From Dehalococcoidia bacterium UBA5629 (lineage in GTDB: Bacteria > Chloroflexota > Dehalococcoidia > GIF9 > UBA5629): DNA of 7,976 nt. The DNA lies in contig DIKB01000156.1 of the NCBI GenBank assembly GCA_002421445.1, positions 1-7,976 of the forward strand, written 5' to 3'. Made by a program: the position numbers and the translations under genes. Shown piece by piece: positions 1-5,644 of this stretch; within the stretch, counting starts at the first letter, position 1; each line of letters starts with the position of its first letter. Under the pieces are notes generated by a model. The model did no database searches. It saw only the letters and a program-made list of their open reading frames with translations, and was not told where the DNA came from.

Positions 1-23
1 TCGGCGTCATTGAGTGATACCAT
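1..23 (-). CDS. Possible start of a divergent gene running off the left edge (partial)
   Basis: On the minus strand an ATG at 23-21 opens a frame that stays open to the window edge, seven full codons reading M-V-S-L-N-D-A. An AGGAG Shine-Dalgarno match lies at 38-34, ten bases upstream of the ATG, which is slightly long but usable. A candidate minus-strand promoter sits further upstream. No function can be read from seven residues. The call rests only on the ribosome binding site and start geometry, so it may be chance in AT-rich DNA. Confidence 0.25.
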
Positions 24-54
24 TTGAAAATATCTCCTATGCGAACAATTTATG

Positions 55-92
55 ATTAATATGATTAAACATCACTATATATCATTATTAAT
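55..92. repeat. AT-only imperfect inverted repeat
   Basis: The left arm (55-65, ATTAATATGAT) pairs with the right arm (81-92, ATCATTATTAAT), giving 11 base pairs with one bulged T around a 15-base spacer. The arms are almost entirely A and T. No T-tract follows on either strand, so this does not look like an intrinsic terminator. It overlaps the candidate minus-strand promoter and could be an operator, a DNA-melting region, or chance in AT-rich sequence. Confidence 0.35.
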
Positions 93-101
93 GTCAATCA
101 A
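74..101 (-). promoter_or_regulatory. Candidate divergent promoter (minus strand)
   Basis: On the minus strand, TTGATT at 101-96 (4/6 to the -35 consensus) is followed by a 16-base spacer and TATAGT at 79-74 (5/6 to the -10 consensus). Transcription would start near base 67 and leave a leader of about 45 bases before the candidate ATG at 23. The AT-rich context makes chance matches likely, so this is weak evidence. Confidence 0.25.
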
Positions 102-223
102 TCACCTGAAATACCTAATTCGATATAGGAAAAAAGTACTATAGACTTAGGCCGGTTCGATGTGCTATCAGGAGATTTTTGGCTTTAGTGGCTACCAATA
201 AATTTAGTGAAAACTGAAAAAGG

Positions 224-251
224 TTTATTTTCAAAACTATAGTGGTATAAT
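224..251 (+). promoter_or_regulatory. Extended -10 promoter for the inositol lipid operon
   Basis: A perfect TATAAT lies at 246-251 and is preceded by TGG at 243-245, which makes an extended -10 element (TGnTATAAT). A weak -35 (TTTATT, 224-229) sits 16 bases upstream, as expected when an extended -10 compensates. Transcription would begin near 258, leaving a short leader of about 25 bases with the ribosome binding site at 269-274. No operator or riboswitch structure fits in that leader, so regulation is more likely at initiation. Confidence 0.65.
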
Positions 252-268
252 GTAAGGCGATTTTGGTT

Positions 269-277
269 AAGGAGAAG
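269..277 (+). promoter_or_regulatory. Ribosome binding site of the inositol-3-phosphate synthase gene
   Basis: AAGGAG at 269-274, continuing as GGAGAAG to 277, lies 5-8 bases before the ATG at 283. This is near-consensus Shine-Dalgarno spacing and supports that start codon. Confidence 0.75.
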
Positions 278-282
278 AGACA

Positions 283-1419
283 ATGGGTAAAGTTAACGTT
301 GCCATTATAGGCGTAGGGAATTGTGCTTCTTCGCTGGTTCAGGGTATCCACTATTATAAGAAGGCGAAAGAAGGTGAGATGATACCCGGGTTGATGCACA
401 TTAATTTGGGTGGCTATCATATTAGTGACATAAACTTTGTTGCTGCATTTGATATAGATAAAAATAAAGTCGGCAAAGATCTCGCCGAAGCGATCTATAC
501 GAAACCTAACAACACATTCAAGTTTTGTGATGTACCACGGACTGGGGTGAAGGTTGCTCGCGGTATGACTCATGATGGATTGGGTAAGTATCTTTCACAA
601 ATCATTACTAAAGCCCCAGGGCCAACTGCTGATATCGTCGGTATCCTTAAAGAGACGAAGACCGATGTGGTGATTAATTATCTCCCTGTTGGTAGCGAAG
701 AGGCTACAAAATGGTATGTGGAGCAGATATTAAAGGCAGGTTGCGGGATGGTTAACTGTATTCCAGTCTTTACCGCGCGGGAACCATACTGGTATAACCG
801 ATTTCATCAAGCAGGGCTGCCTATCGTTGGAGATGACATCAAATCTCAAGTAGGAGCGACAATTACCCATCGCGTGTTGACAAAGCTCTTCCGCGATCGA
901 GGTGTCGTATTGGAGAAAACATATCAGCTCAATTTTGGCGGCAATACCGATTTCTACAATATGCTGGAGCGGGAACGCTTGGAGTCAAAGAAGATATCCA
1001 AGACTAATGCGGTAACATCACAACTGGATTATGCTTTGGATCCTGACGATATTCATGTCGGGCCGAGTGATTATGTACCGTGGTTGCTTGATCGTAAGTT
1101 CTGCCATATCAGGATGGAAGGACGTACCTTTGGTGATGTTCCTCTAAATCTAGAGCTGAAGCTGGAAGTCTGGGATAGCCCTAACTCTGCAGGTGTGGTT
1201 ATCGATGCGATTCGCTGCTGCAAGCTGGCACTGGATCGAAAGATATCCGGTGCATTGGTGGGTCCATCTTCCTATTTTATGAAATCTCCGCCGATTCAGT
1301 TCTCTGATGACGAGGCAAGACGTCGCGTTGAGCAGTTCATTGAAGGTAAAGATCAACAGAATCCTATCTGCTTGCCTGACGTAGGTGTTGAAAAGAAAGA
1401 AGAGATGGGCAAGAGCTAG
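283..1419 (+). CDS. ino1: Inositol-3-phosphate synthase (myo-inositol-1-phosphate synthase)
   Basis: This cytosolic NAD-dependent enzyme converts D-glucose 6-phosphate to 1D-myo-inositol 3-phosphate, the committed step to inositol lipids. At 378 residues it is the short bacterial/archaeal form, close to the roughly 367-residue mycobacterial Ino1 and well below the 500-plus residues of eukaryotic enzymes. The N-terminus carries a Rossmann NAD site (GVGNCASS, residues 10-17). Family blocks follow at about 183-198 (GDDIKSQVGATITHR) and 217-240 (LNFGGNTDF and onward). A further block lies at about 290-304 (LELKLEVWDSPNSAG), whose Lys293 corresponds to the catalytic lysine region. The ATG start is fixed by a strong ribosome binding site, and the NAD motif begins nine residues in. 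The PimA-like and phosphatidyltransferase genes directly downstream imply that its product feeds phospholipid synthesis rather than a soluble solute. The inositol phosphate could also supply other products made elsewhere in the genome. Confidence 0.95.
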   Translation: MGKVNVAIIGVGNCASSLVQGIHYYKKAKEGEMIPGLMHINLGGYHISDINFVAAFDIDKNKVGKDLAEAIYTKPNNTFKFCDVPRTGVKVARGMTHDGLGKYLSQIITKAPGPTADIVGILKETKTDVVINYLPVGSEEATKWYVEQILKAGCGMVNCIPVFTAREPYWYNRFHQAGLPIVGDDIKSQVGATITHRVLTKLFRDRGVVLEKTYQLNFGGNTDFYNMLERERLESKKISKTNAVTSQLDYALDPDDIHVGPSDYVPWLLDRKFCHIRMEGRTFGDVPLNLELKLEVWDSPNSAGVVIDAIRCCKLALDRKISGALVGPSSYFMKSPPIQFSDDEARRRVEQFIEGKDQQNPICLPDVGVEKKEEMGKS

Positions 1420-1448
1420 GTGCACGTTCTGTAGTAGGTTATTGTCCC

Positions 1449-2576
1449 GTGAAAATAGGGCTAGTTTCCCCGTATGATTATTCGTTTCCGGGTGGGGTTG
1501 TAAATCATATCGCCCATCTGGCGCATCACTTTATCCAGTCTGGGCATACGGTGAAGATAATTGCACCGTGCCTCAGGAAAGGAACGAGTTATTTCGAAGA
1601 GGAAGTTACCTCTGTAGGGAGACCGTTTCCTATTCCAGCGTACGGATCGATTGCCCGAATTCCGATTTCTCCATGGCTGCCGGCGCAGGTAAGACATATT
1701 CTTAAGAAAGAGAAATTTGACATCGTACACGTTCATGAGCCTTTCTCTCCGATGCTATCGCTCAGTGTCGTGGCAAATTCCAACTCTACGATGGTTGGTA
1801 CCTTTCATGCCTGCCATCCCAGATCACGTAGCTACTGGGTGGGTAAACTGATCATGAGGAAAATGCTCCCACGTCTTCATGGCAAGATAGCCGTGTCCAA
1901 GCCAGCTATGGACTATGTAAGCCATTATCTTCCAGCTGAATACCAGATAATTCCCAATGGCATTGAGATTGATCGTTTCTCCCCTGAAGGCAAAAAGCGT
2001 GAAGAATTCCTTGATGGCAAGATTAATATTTTATTCGTGGGCAGACTTGAGAAGCGTAAAGGCGTTGATCAGTTGATTCAGAGTTGTGCTGAACTTAAGA
2101 ATCAATTCTCTAATTTCAGGTTGATCGTAGCGGGGCCGGGAACGAGATTACGTCCCGGGTATGAGGCACAGGTTGAATCGCTTGGACTGAAAGATCATGT
2201 TGTGTTTACCGACTGGGTTTCAAGTGAAGATTTACCCTCCTATTATCGTACTGCGGATATTTTCTGCTCACCGGCATTAACGGGGGAGAGCTTTGGCATT
2301 ATTTTATTGGAAGCGATGGCGAGCGGAAAACCGATTGTTGCCTCTAATCTCCCCGGGTATGCCAGTGTTGTTACTCATGGACAGGAAGGCTTACTCGTGC
2401 CGGTAAAAGATGCAAAAGCGCTAGCGTCTGCATTGTTAACCTTGATTGAGGATAAATCGCTACGTGAACAATTTGGGATACGCGGCCGGATCACTGCAGA
2501 AAAGTATAGCTGGGATAAAGTCTCTGCCCAGGTGATGAATCTGTATAACCAACTTCTTAACGGATCAAAGAATTGA
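1449..2576 (+). CDS. GT4-family glycosyltransferase, PimA-like (phosphatidylinositol mannosyltransferase candidate)
   Basis: A 375-residue GT-B fold glycosyltransferase of family GT4. In actinobacteria PimA transfers mannose from GDP-mannose to phosphatidylinositol on the inner face of the membrane. The N-terminal acceptor domain starts VSPYDYSFPGGV (residues 6-17), the glycine-rich loop typical of PimA-type enzymes. VHVHEPFSP lies at 93-101 and GTFH at 117-120, with His120 aligned with the conserved PimA active-site histidine. The donor domain has VGRLEKRKG (197-205, including Arg199) and the retaining-GT4 signature GESFGIILLEAM (279-290), with Glu280 and Glu288 as the EX7E pair. The GTG start is chosen because translation from it gives the canonical N-terminus, although the upstream ribosome binding site is weak (AGG only). 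It follows ino1 by 29 nt and precedes a phosphatidyltransferase, which is the main reason to prefer a lipid acceptor. The donor sugar is not determined by sequence, and glucosyl or GlcNAc transfer is possible. Confidence 0.85.
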   Translation: MKIGLVSPYDYSFPGGVVNHIAHLAHHFIQSGHTVKIIAPCLRKGTSYFEEEVTSVGRPFPIPAYGSIARIPISPWLPAQVRHILKKEKFDIVHVHEPFSPMLSLSVVANSNSTMVGTFHACHPRSRSYWVGKLIMRKMLPRLHGKIAVSKPAMDYVSHYLPAEYQIIPNGIEIDRFSPEGKKREEFLDGKINILFVGRLEKRKGVDQLIQSCAELKNQFSNFRLIVAGPGTRLRPGYEAQVESLGLKDHVVFTDWVSSEDLPSYYRTADIFCSPALTGESFGIILLEAMASGKPIVASNLPGYASVVTHGQEGLLVPVKDAKALASALLTLIEDKSLREQFGIRGRITAEKYSWDKVSAQVMNLYNQLLNGSKN

Positions 2577-3217
2577 TGAATATTTCAGAAATTATGAAAC
2601 GTCTGGAATTACTGATAACCAGCCCAATTGTTCCATGGATTGCAAAAAGCAGGCTAACACCAAATATTCTCACATGGATTGGTCTTGTTTTAACGATTGT
2701 CACTGCTTCGGTTATCGCAATGGGCAATTTGTTCCTCGGTGGATTTCTCGTGTTGCTTTCCGGATTTTTTGATATGATGGATGGATCCCTTGCTCGATTT
2801 ACCAATAAGAGCACGAGGTTTGGAGCCTTTCTCGATTCTACGGTTGATCGTTTTTCAGAAGCAATGCTTCTTCTGGGTCTTCTTATTTATCATCTGGGAA
2901 TCAGCCGTCAGGAATTATTCGTAGGTGCTATCTCACTCGGCAGTGGAACTGCCTTTGCCGCACTTCTTATCTTTGTTGTTTTGACCTTCTCTTTTCTAAC
3001 CAGTTACACGAGGGCCAGAGCTGAAGGCCTGGGCATAGCTTGTCAGGTCGGTGTTTTTCCTCGGGCAGGACGTGTTATTTTGCTGGCTTTGGGACTGATT
3101 TTTGATCTGGCCCTTTGTGCGCTTCTTATTATTGCACTCCTTGGTTTCGTAACAGTCGTCCAGCGAGTTGTCCATGTGTGGAGGCACGCCGACAAATCGG
3201 GTCGGGTAAATTTATGA
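2576..3217 (+). CDS. CDP-alcohol phosphatidyltransferase, probable phosphatidylinositol phosphate synthase
   Basis: A 213-residue integral membrane enzyme that likely joins CDP-diacylglycerol with inositol 3-phosphate to give phosphatidylinositol phosphate and CMP. The full family signature D1xxD2GxxAR...GxxxD3xxxD4 is present: Asp66, Asp69, Gly70, Ala73, Arg74, Gly83, Asp87 and Asp91. These aspartates bind the two metal ions and the CDP group. SYTRARAE at about 143-150 resembles the SYxKARAE block of actinobacterial PIP synthases and archaeal archaetidylinositol phosphate synthases. It is the main sequence reason, with the ino1 neighbour, to prefer inositol phosphate as the alcohol over glycerol phosphate. 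Hydrophobic stretches occur near 31-64, 95-108, 120-142 and 166-196, consistent with about six membrane helices. ATG at 2576 overlaps the preceding stop by one base (TGATG) and is preferred to the TTG one codon earlier. Phosphatidylglycerol phosphate synthase is the main alternative. Confidence 0.88.
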   Translation: MNISEIMKRLELLITSPIVPWIAKSRLTPNILTWIGLVLTIVTASVIAMGNLFLGGFLVLLSGFFDMMDGSLARFTNKSTRFGAFLDSTVDRFSEAMLLLGLLIYHLGISRQELFVGAISLGSGTAFAALLIFVVLTFSFLTSYTRARAEGLGIACQVGVFPRAGRVILLALGLIFDLALCALLIIALLGFVTVVQRVVHVWRHADKSGRVNL

Positions 3218-3333
3218 GTGATTCACGCTTTCAATGGAGTATGATCGTTATAACCGCCATGATGATTCTCTGGATAATTCTTTCAGGACTGCTGATCCAT
3301 TATTGGGGCAAAGATTATATGGCTCGTGAGTAA
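3214..3333 (+). CDS. Small single-span membrane protein (39 residues), unknown function
   Basis: I do not recognise this protein. Its ATG overlaps the phosphatidyltransferase stop codon in the ATGA arrangement (3214-3217), a common sign of translational coupling. The frame runs 39 codons to TAA. Residues 1-8 are polar, residues 9-31 form one continuous hydrophobic segment rich in Ile, Leu, Met and Trp, and the last eight (K-D-Y-M-A-R-E after Gly32) are charged. This is the layout of a single-pass membrane microprotein. The flanking charges do not give a clear topology. The position suggests a partner of the phosphatidyltransferase or the glycosyltransferase, but that is inference from neighbourhood only. 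A chance ORF is possible. Against that, the hydrophobic segment is clean, and the 57-nt gap before purA would otherwise grow to 173 nt in a region where gaps are small. Confidence 0.6.
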   Translation: MSDSRFQWSMIVITAMMILWIILSGLLIHYWGKDYMARE

Positions 3334-3349
3334 GTGAAAAGCATATTCT

Positions 3350-3355
3350 TATAAT
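3350..3355 (+). promoter_or_regulatory. Candidate -10 box for purA
   Basis: A perfect TATAAT lies between the small membrane ORF and purA. Transcription would start near 3362, leaving about 29 bases that include the purA ribosome binding site. No convincing -35 hexamer lies 16-18 bases upstream (the sequence there reads GTGAGTAA) and there is no TGn extension. purA may therefore also, or only, be read from the upstream operon promoter. Confidence 0.35.
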
Positions 3356-3377
3356 TTTATGAACGTGCTTCAGGATT

Positions 3378-3384
3378 GGAGGAG
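3378..3384 (+). promoter_or_regulatory. purA ribosome binding site
   Basis: GGAGGAG at 3378-3384 lies six bases before the ATG at 3391. It decides the start codon: an in-frame TTG at 3376 overlaps this element and cannot be used together with it, so translation starts at 3391. Confidence 0.8.
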
Positions 3385-3390
3385 ATATTT

Positions 3391-4674
3391 ATGCCTGCTG
3401 TAGCTGTTGTTGGTGCACAATGGGGTGATGAAGGAAAAGGGAAAATAATTGACCTTCTTGCAGAGAAGGCCGATTTCGTTATTCGCTTCTCAGGCGGCGA
3501 TAATGCCGGGCACACGGTGGTTAATCCACACGGGGAATTTACACTTCATATCGTTCCTGCCGGCATCTTTAACCAGAATACCACCTGCATCATTGGCAAT
3601 GGAGTGGCGGTGAATCCTGCTGTATTGTTGAGGGAGATCAACGATCTTCAATCCCGTGGCATCAAAACAGACAAGTTGTTCATTGATGATCGGGCACATG
3701 TGATCATGCCTTATCATGTGCTGATGGATGGTATCGAAGAAGAACGGCGCAGCAGTAACGCCATCGGTACAACGCGTAAGGGCATCGGTCCTGTTTTTTC
3801 AGATAAGGTAGCACGTCTTGGCATTCGGATGGGTGATTTGTTGGATAAAGAGATATTTCGTTCTCGTCTTAGTTCAATCCTGGAACTCAAGAACATGATA
3901 CTGACCAAGATATATGATAGGCCACCACTGATACTGAATGACATATATGAGCAATATTGCTCATATAGTGAGCAGTTAGCGCCGTATATCAGAGAGACAG
4001 GAACAATTATCGATTATGCGCTTGCCAAAGGGCAGAAAATACTTCTGGAAGGCGCTCAGGGTAGTATGCTCGATCCTGACTTCGGGACATATCCGTTTGT
4101 TACATCTTCGTCACCGATGGCTGCCAGCAGTTCCAGCGGCTCCGGTATCAGCGTTAATAAGATAGGCCAGGTTATTGGCATTACCAAAGCATATACCACG
4201 CGTGTTGGTGGCGGTCCTATACCTACAGAGCTTCTCGATGAAACGGGCAAGCTTATTAGAGAACGAGCACATGAATACGGAGCGACAACCGGGCGTCCGC
4301 GGAGGTGTGGTTGGTTTGATGCTGTGGTTGGGCGTTACACGTCAAAGATAAACGGCTTTACGGGATTGGTACTTACGCGGCTGGATATACTCGATATCTT
4401 TCCTGCTATAAAAATCTGCACTGGATATACGCTGGATGGCAAACAGATAAACTATGTACCCAGTCGAGTTTCCGATCTGGCAAAATGCGAGCCAATTTAC
4501 GAGGATATGCAGGGGTGGCAGACGGATATCAGCACGATCCGTGATTATAAGAAGCTGCCCGCGCAGGCAAAGAAATTTGTTACCCGTATCGAGGAACTGC
4601 TTTTCTGCCCTGTGCACATTGTCTCAGTTGGCGCTCAGCGGGAACAGACGATCTTTAGAAAGCAGATTTTGTAG
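3391..4674 (+). CDS. purA: Adenylosuccinate synthetase
   Basis: This cytosolic enzyme condenses IMP and aspartate, driven by GTP, to adenylosuccinate, the first step from IMP to AMP. The 427-residue length matches bacterial PurA. The N-terminal P-loop WGDEGKGK (residues 11-18) carries the catalytic Asp13, and GGDNAGHT (35-42) carries the catalytic His41. The block GATTGRPRRCGWFD (297-310) forms the IMP and aspartate-binding region with Thr299, Thr300, Arg302 and Arg304. The guanine-recognition motif reads T-R-L-D at 329-332, with Arg330 where E. coli has Lys331 and with Asp332 retained. The start at 3391 is fixed by the strong ribosome binding site and by the standard spacing to Asp13. It lies 57 nt after the small membrane ORF, with a possible promoter of its own. 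It is not functionally tied to inositol lipids. It converges on dapA. Confidence 0.97.
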   Translation: MPAVAVVGAQWGDEGKGKIIDLLAEKADFVIRFSGGDNAGHTVVNPHGEFTLHIVPAGIFNQNTTCIIGNGVAVNPAVLLREINDLQSRGIKTDKLFIDDRAHVIMPYHVLMDGIEEERRSSNAIGTTRKGIGPVFSDKVARLGIRMGDLLDKEIFRSRLSSILELKNMILTKIYDRPPLILNDIYEQYCSYSEQLAPYIRETGTIIDYALAKGQKILLEGAQGSMLDPDFGTYPFVTSSSPMAASSSSGSGISVNKIGQVIGITKAYTTRVGGGPIPTELLDETGKLIRERAHEYGATTGRPRRCGWFDAVVGRYTSKINGFTGLVLTRLDILDIFPAIKICTGYTLDGKQINYVPSRVSDLAKCEPIYEDMQGWQTDISTIRDYKKLPAQAKKFVTRIEELLFCPVHIVSVGAQREQTIFRKQIL

Positions 4675-4736
4675 CTTCCACAAGCAAAAACGGGTCTACT
4701 TTATTGTGAAAAGCGAAAGAATTCTGGTGTGCTGTT
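4675..4736. other. Convergent intergenic spacer between purA and dapA, no clear terminator
   Basis: These 62 bases separate two converging genes. The only compact hairpin is GCTT-CCAC-AAGC at 4674-4685 (four base pairs), and it is not followed by a T-tract on either strand. A GCTG/CAGC pair (4731-4734 with 4743-4746) overlaps the dapA stop and also lacks a T-tract. Transcription presumably ends by another mechanism or reads into the opposite gene. Confidence 0.55.
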
Positions 4737-5633
4737 TTATTTCAGCGAGAGATCGATCTTACAATTCTTTATAGCAGATTCAATGATCGCTCTGGCATCG
4801 GCATCCGCTTCAGTTAGCGGAAGGCGGGGCTTTCCTACGTTTAAACCAACATAATTGACGGCATATTTTATTGGAATAGGATTGGAAACACAAAAGAGCG
4901 CATTCACCAATGGTAAAAATTGTCGGAACATGGTTGCTGCCTCGTTAACCTCTCCCTCAATGAATTTCTCAATCATTCGCTTTATTTGAAGGCCCACCAG
5001 GTGGGAGGCGACCGAGATTACACCGTATCCCCCCAGTGATAGCACTGGCAATATATCACTATCGTTACCTGTATAAACAATGAAATCTTTTCTGGCTTCC
5101 TCAATGACTTTTACTGTATGCTCGATGATTCCGTTTGACTCTTTAAGGCCGACGACGGTGTCGATTTGACTGAGTTTGAGTATCGTATCGGCAGTCATGT
5201 TCACTCCCGTTCGGGATGGTATGTTATACAGAATACACGGTAGCTTTGTTGCGACGGCGATCGCTTTAAAGTGCTGATACAGGCCATCTTGTGATGGTTT
5301 GTTATAATAGGGCACAACCAGAAGGCAACCGTCAACGCCGATTTTTTCCGCTTCCCGTGTCAGGTTGATTGTTTCAGCAGTATTGTTGCTTCCGGTGCCT
5401 GCAATGACGGTAGCTTTATCGCCGATAGCAGATTTGATCTCGGAAAAAAGCTTAAGTTTTTCGTCGTGGGACAATGTAGGGCTTTCACCGGTGGTACCAG
5501 ACACTACCAGCCCATCACTGCCGGAGTCAATCAAAGCTCTGGCAAGTTTTTTAGCCTGTAAATAATCCACTTCCCCCTTTTCATTAAAAGGGGTTACCAT
5601 GGCTGTCAGCAGTCGTCCGAAACGTTTACTCAT
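4737..5633 (-). CDS. dapA: 4-Hydroxy-tetrahydrodipicolinate synthase
   Basis: This cytosolic class I aldolase condenses pyruvate with aspartate semialdehyde, the first committed step of lysine and diaminopimelate synthesis. It is 298 residues long, the usual family length. All key residues are visible with a constant offset of three from E. coli. They are Thr47-Thr48 in SGTTGES (45-51), Tyr110 in VVPYYNKPS, Tyr136 and Arg141 in LYNIPSRTG (135-143), and the Schiff-base Lys164 in GLKES (162-166). This pattern favours true DapA over N-acetylneuraminate lyase or other relatives in the superfamily. The ATG start is 11 nt after the asd stop and has no good ribosome binding site in front of it (upstream reads ACGAAAACAG). 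Translation is probably coupled to asd. It is the last gene of the minus-strand cluster seen here. Confidence 0.96.
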   Translation of the reverse strand: MSKRFGRLLTAMVTPFNEKGEVDYLQAKKLARALIDSGSDGLVVSGTTGESPTLSHDEKLKLFSEIKSAIGDKATVIAGTGSNNTAETINLTREAEKIGVDGCLLVVPYYNKPSQDGLYQHFKAIAVATKLPCILYNIPSRTGVNMTADTILKLSQIDTVVGLKESNGIIEHTVKVIEEARKDFIVYTGNDSDILPVLSLGGYGVISVASHLVGLQIKRMIEKFIEGEVNEAATMFRQFLPLVNALFCVSNPIPIKYAVNYVGLNVGKPRLPLTEADADARAIIESAIKNCKIDLSLK

Positions 5634-5644
5634 CTGTTTTCGTG

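Larger units (their letters stand above)
24..282. other. AT-rich intergenic region upstream of the inositol-3-phosphate synthase gene
   Basis: No gene is supported here. Open frames on either strand are very short or are the antisense shadow of the downstream gene. The region is clearly richer in A+T than the flanking coding DNA. It contains an AT-only inverted repeat (55-92), a candidate divergent promoter (74-101) and a good plus-strand promoter (224-251). The stretch 150-200 has a GGTTCGAT element that resembles a tRNA T-loop, but no tRNA folds around it. Confidence 0.6.

Noticed and set aside
92..97. Perfect TTGACA -35 on the minus strand
   Set aside because: No acceptable -10 hexamer lies 15-19 bases downstream. 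The nearest TATAGT is only 12 bases away, so the TTGATT at 101-96 is the better partner.
150..170. GGTTCGAT resembling a tRNA T-loop upstream of ino1
   Set aside because: The flanking bases do not form a five-pair T-stem, and no acceptor, D or anticodon arm can be built around it.
160..216. Tiny leader ORFs (9-13 codons) after the AGGAG at 170-174
   Set aside because: Start spacing is poor or the AGGAG lies inside the ORF, and the peptides have no attenuator-like codon run. They also lie upstream of the better promoter at 224-251.
139..573. 144-codon open frame on the minus strand across the ino1 start
   Set aside because: It is antisense to the well-conserved ino1 gene, has no recognisable domain and no ribosome binding site, and is a shadow frame.
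4674..4685. GCTT-CCAC-AAGC hairpin after purA as a terminator
   Set aside because: A four-pair, half-AT stem with no downstream T-tract on either strand.
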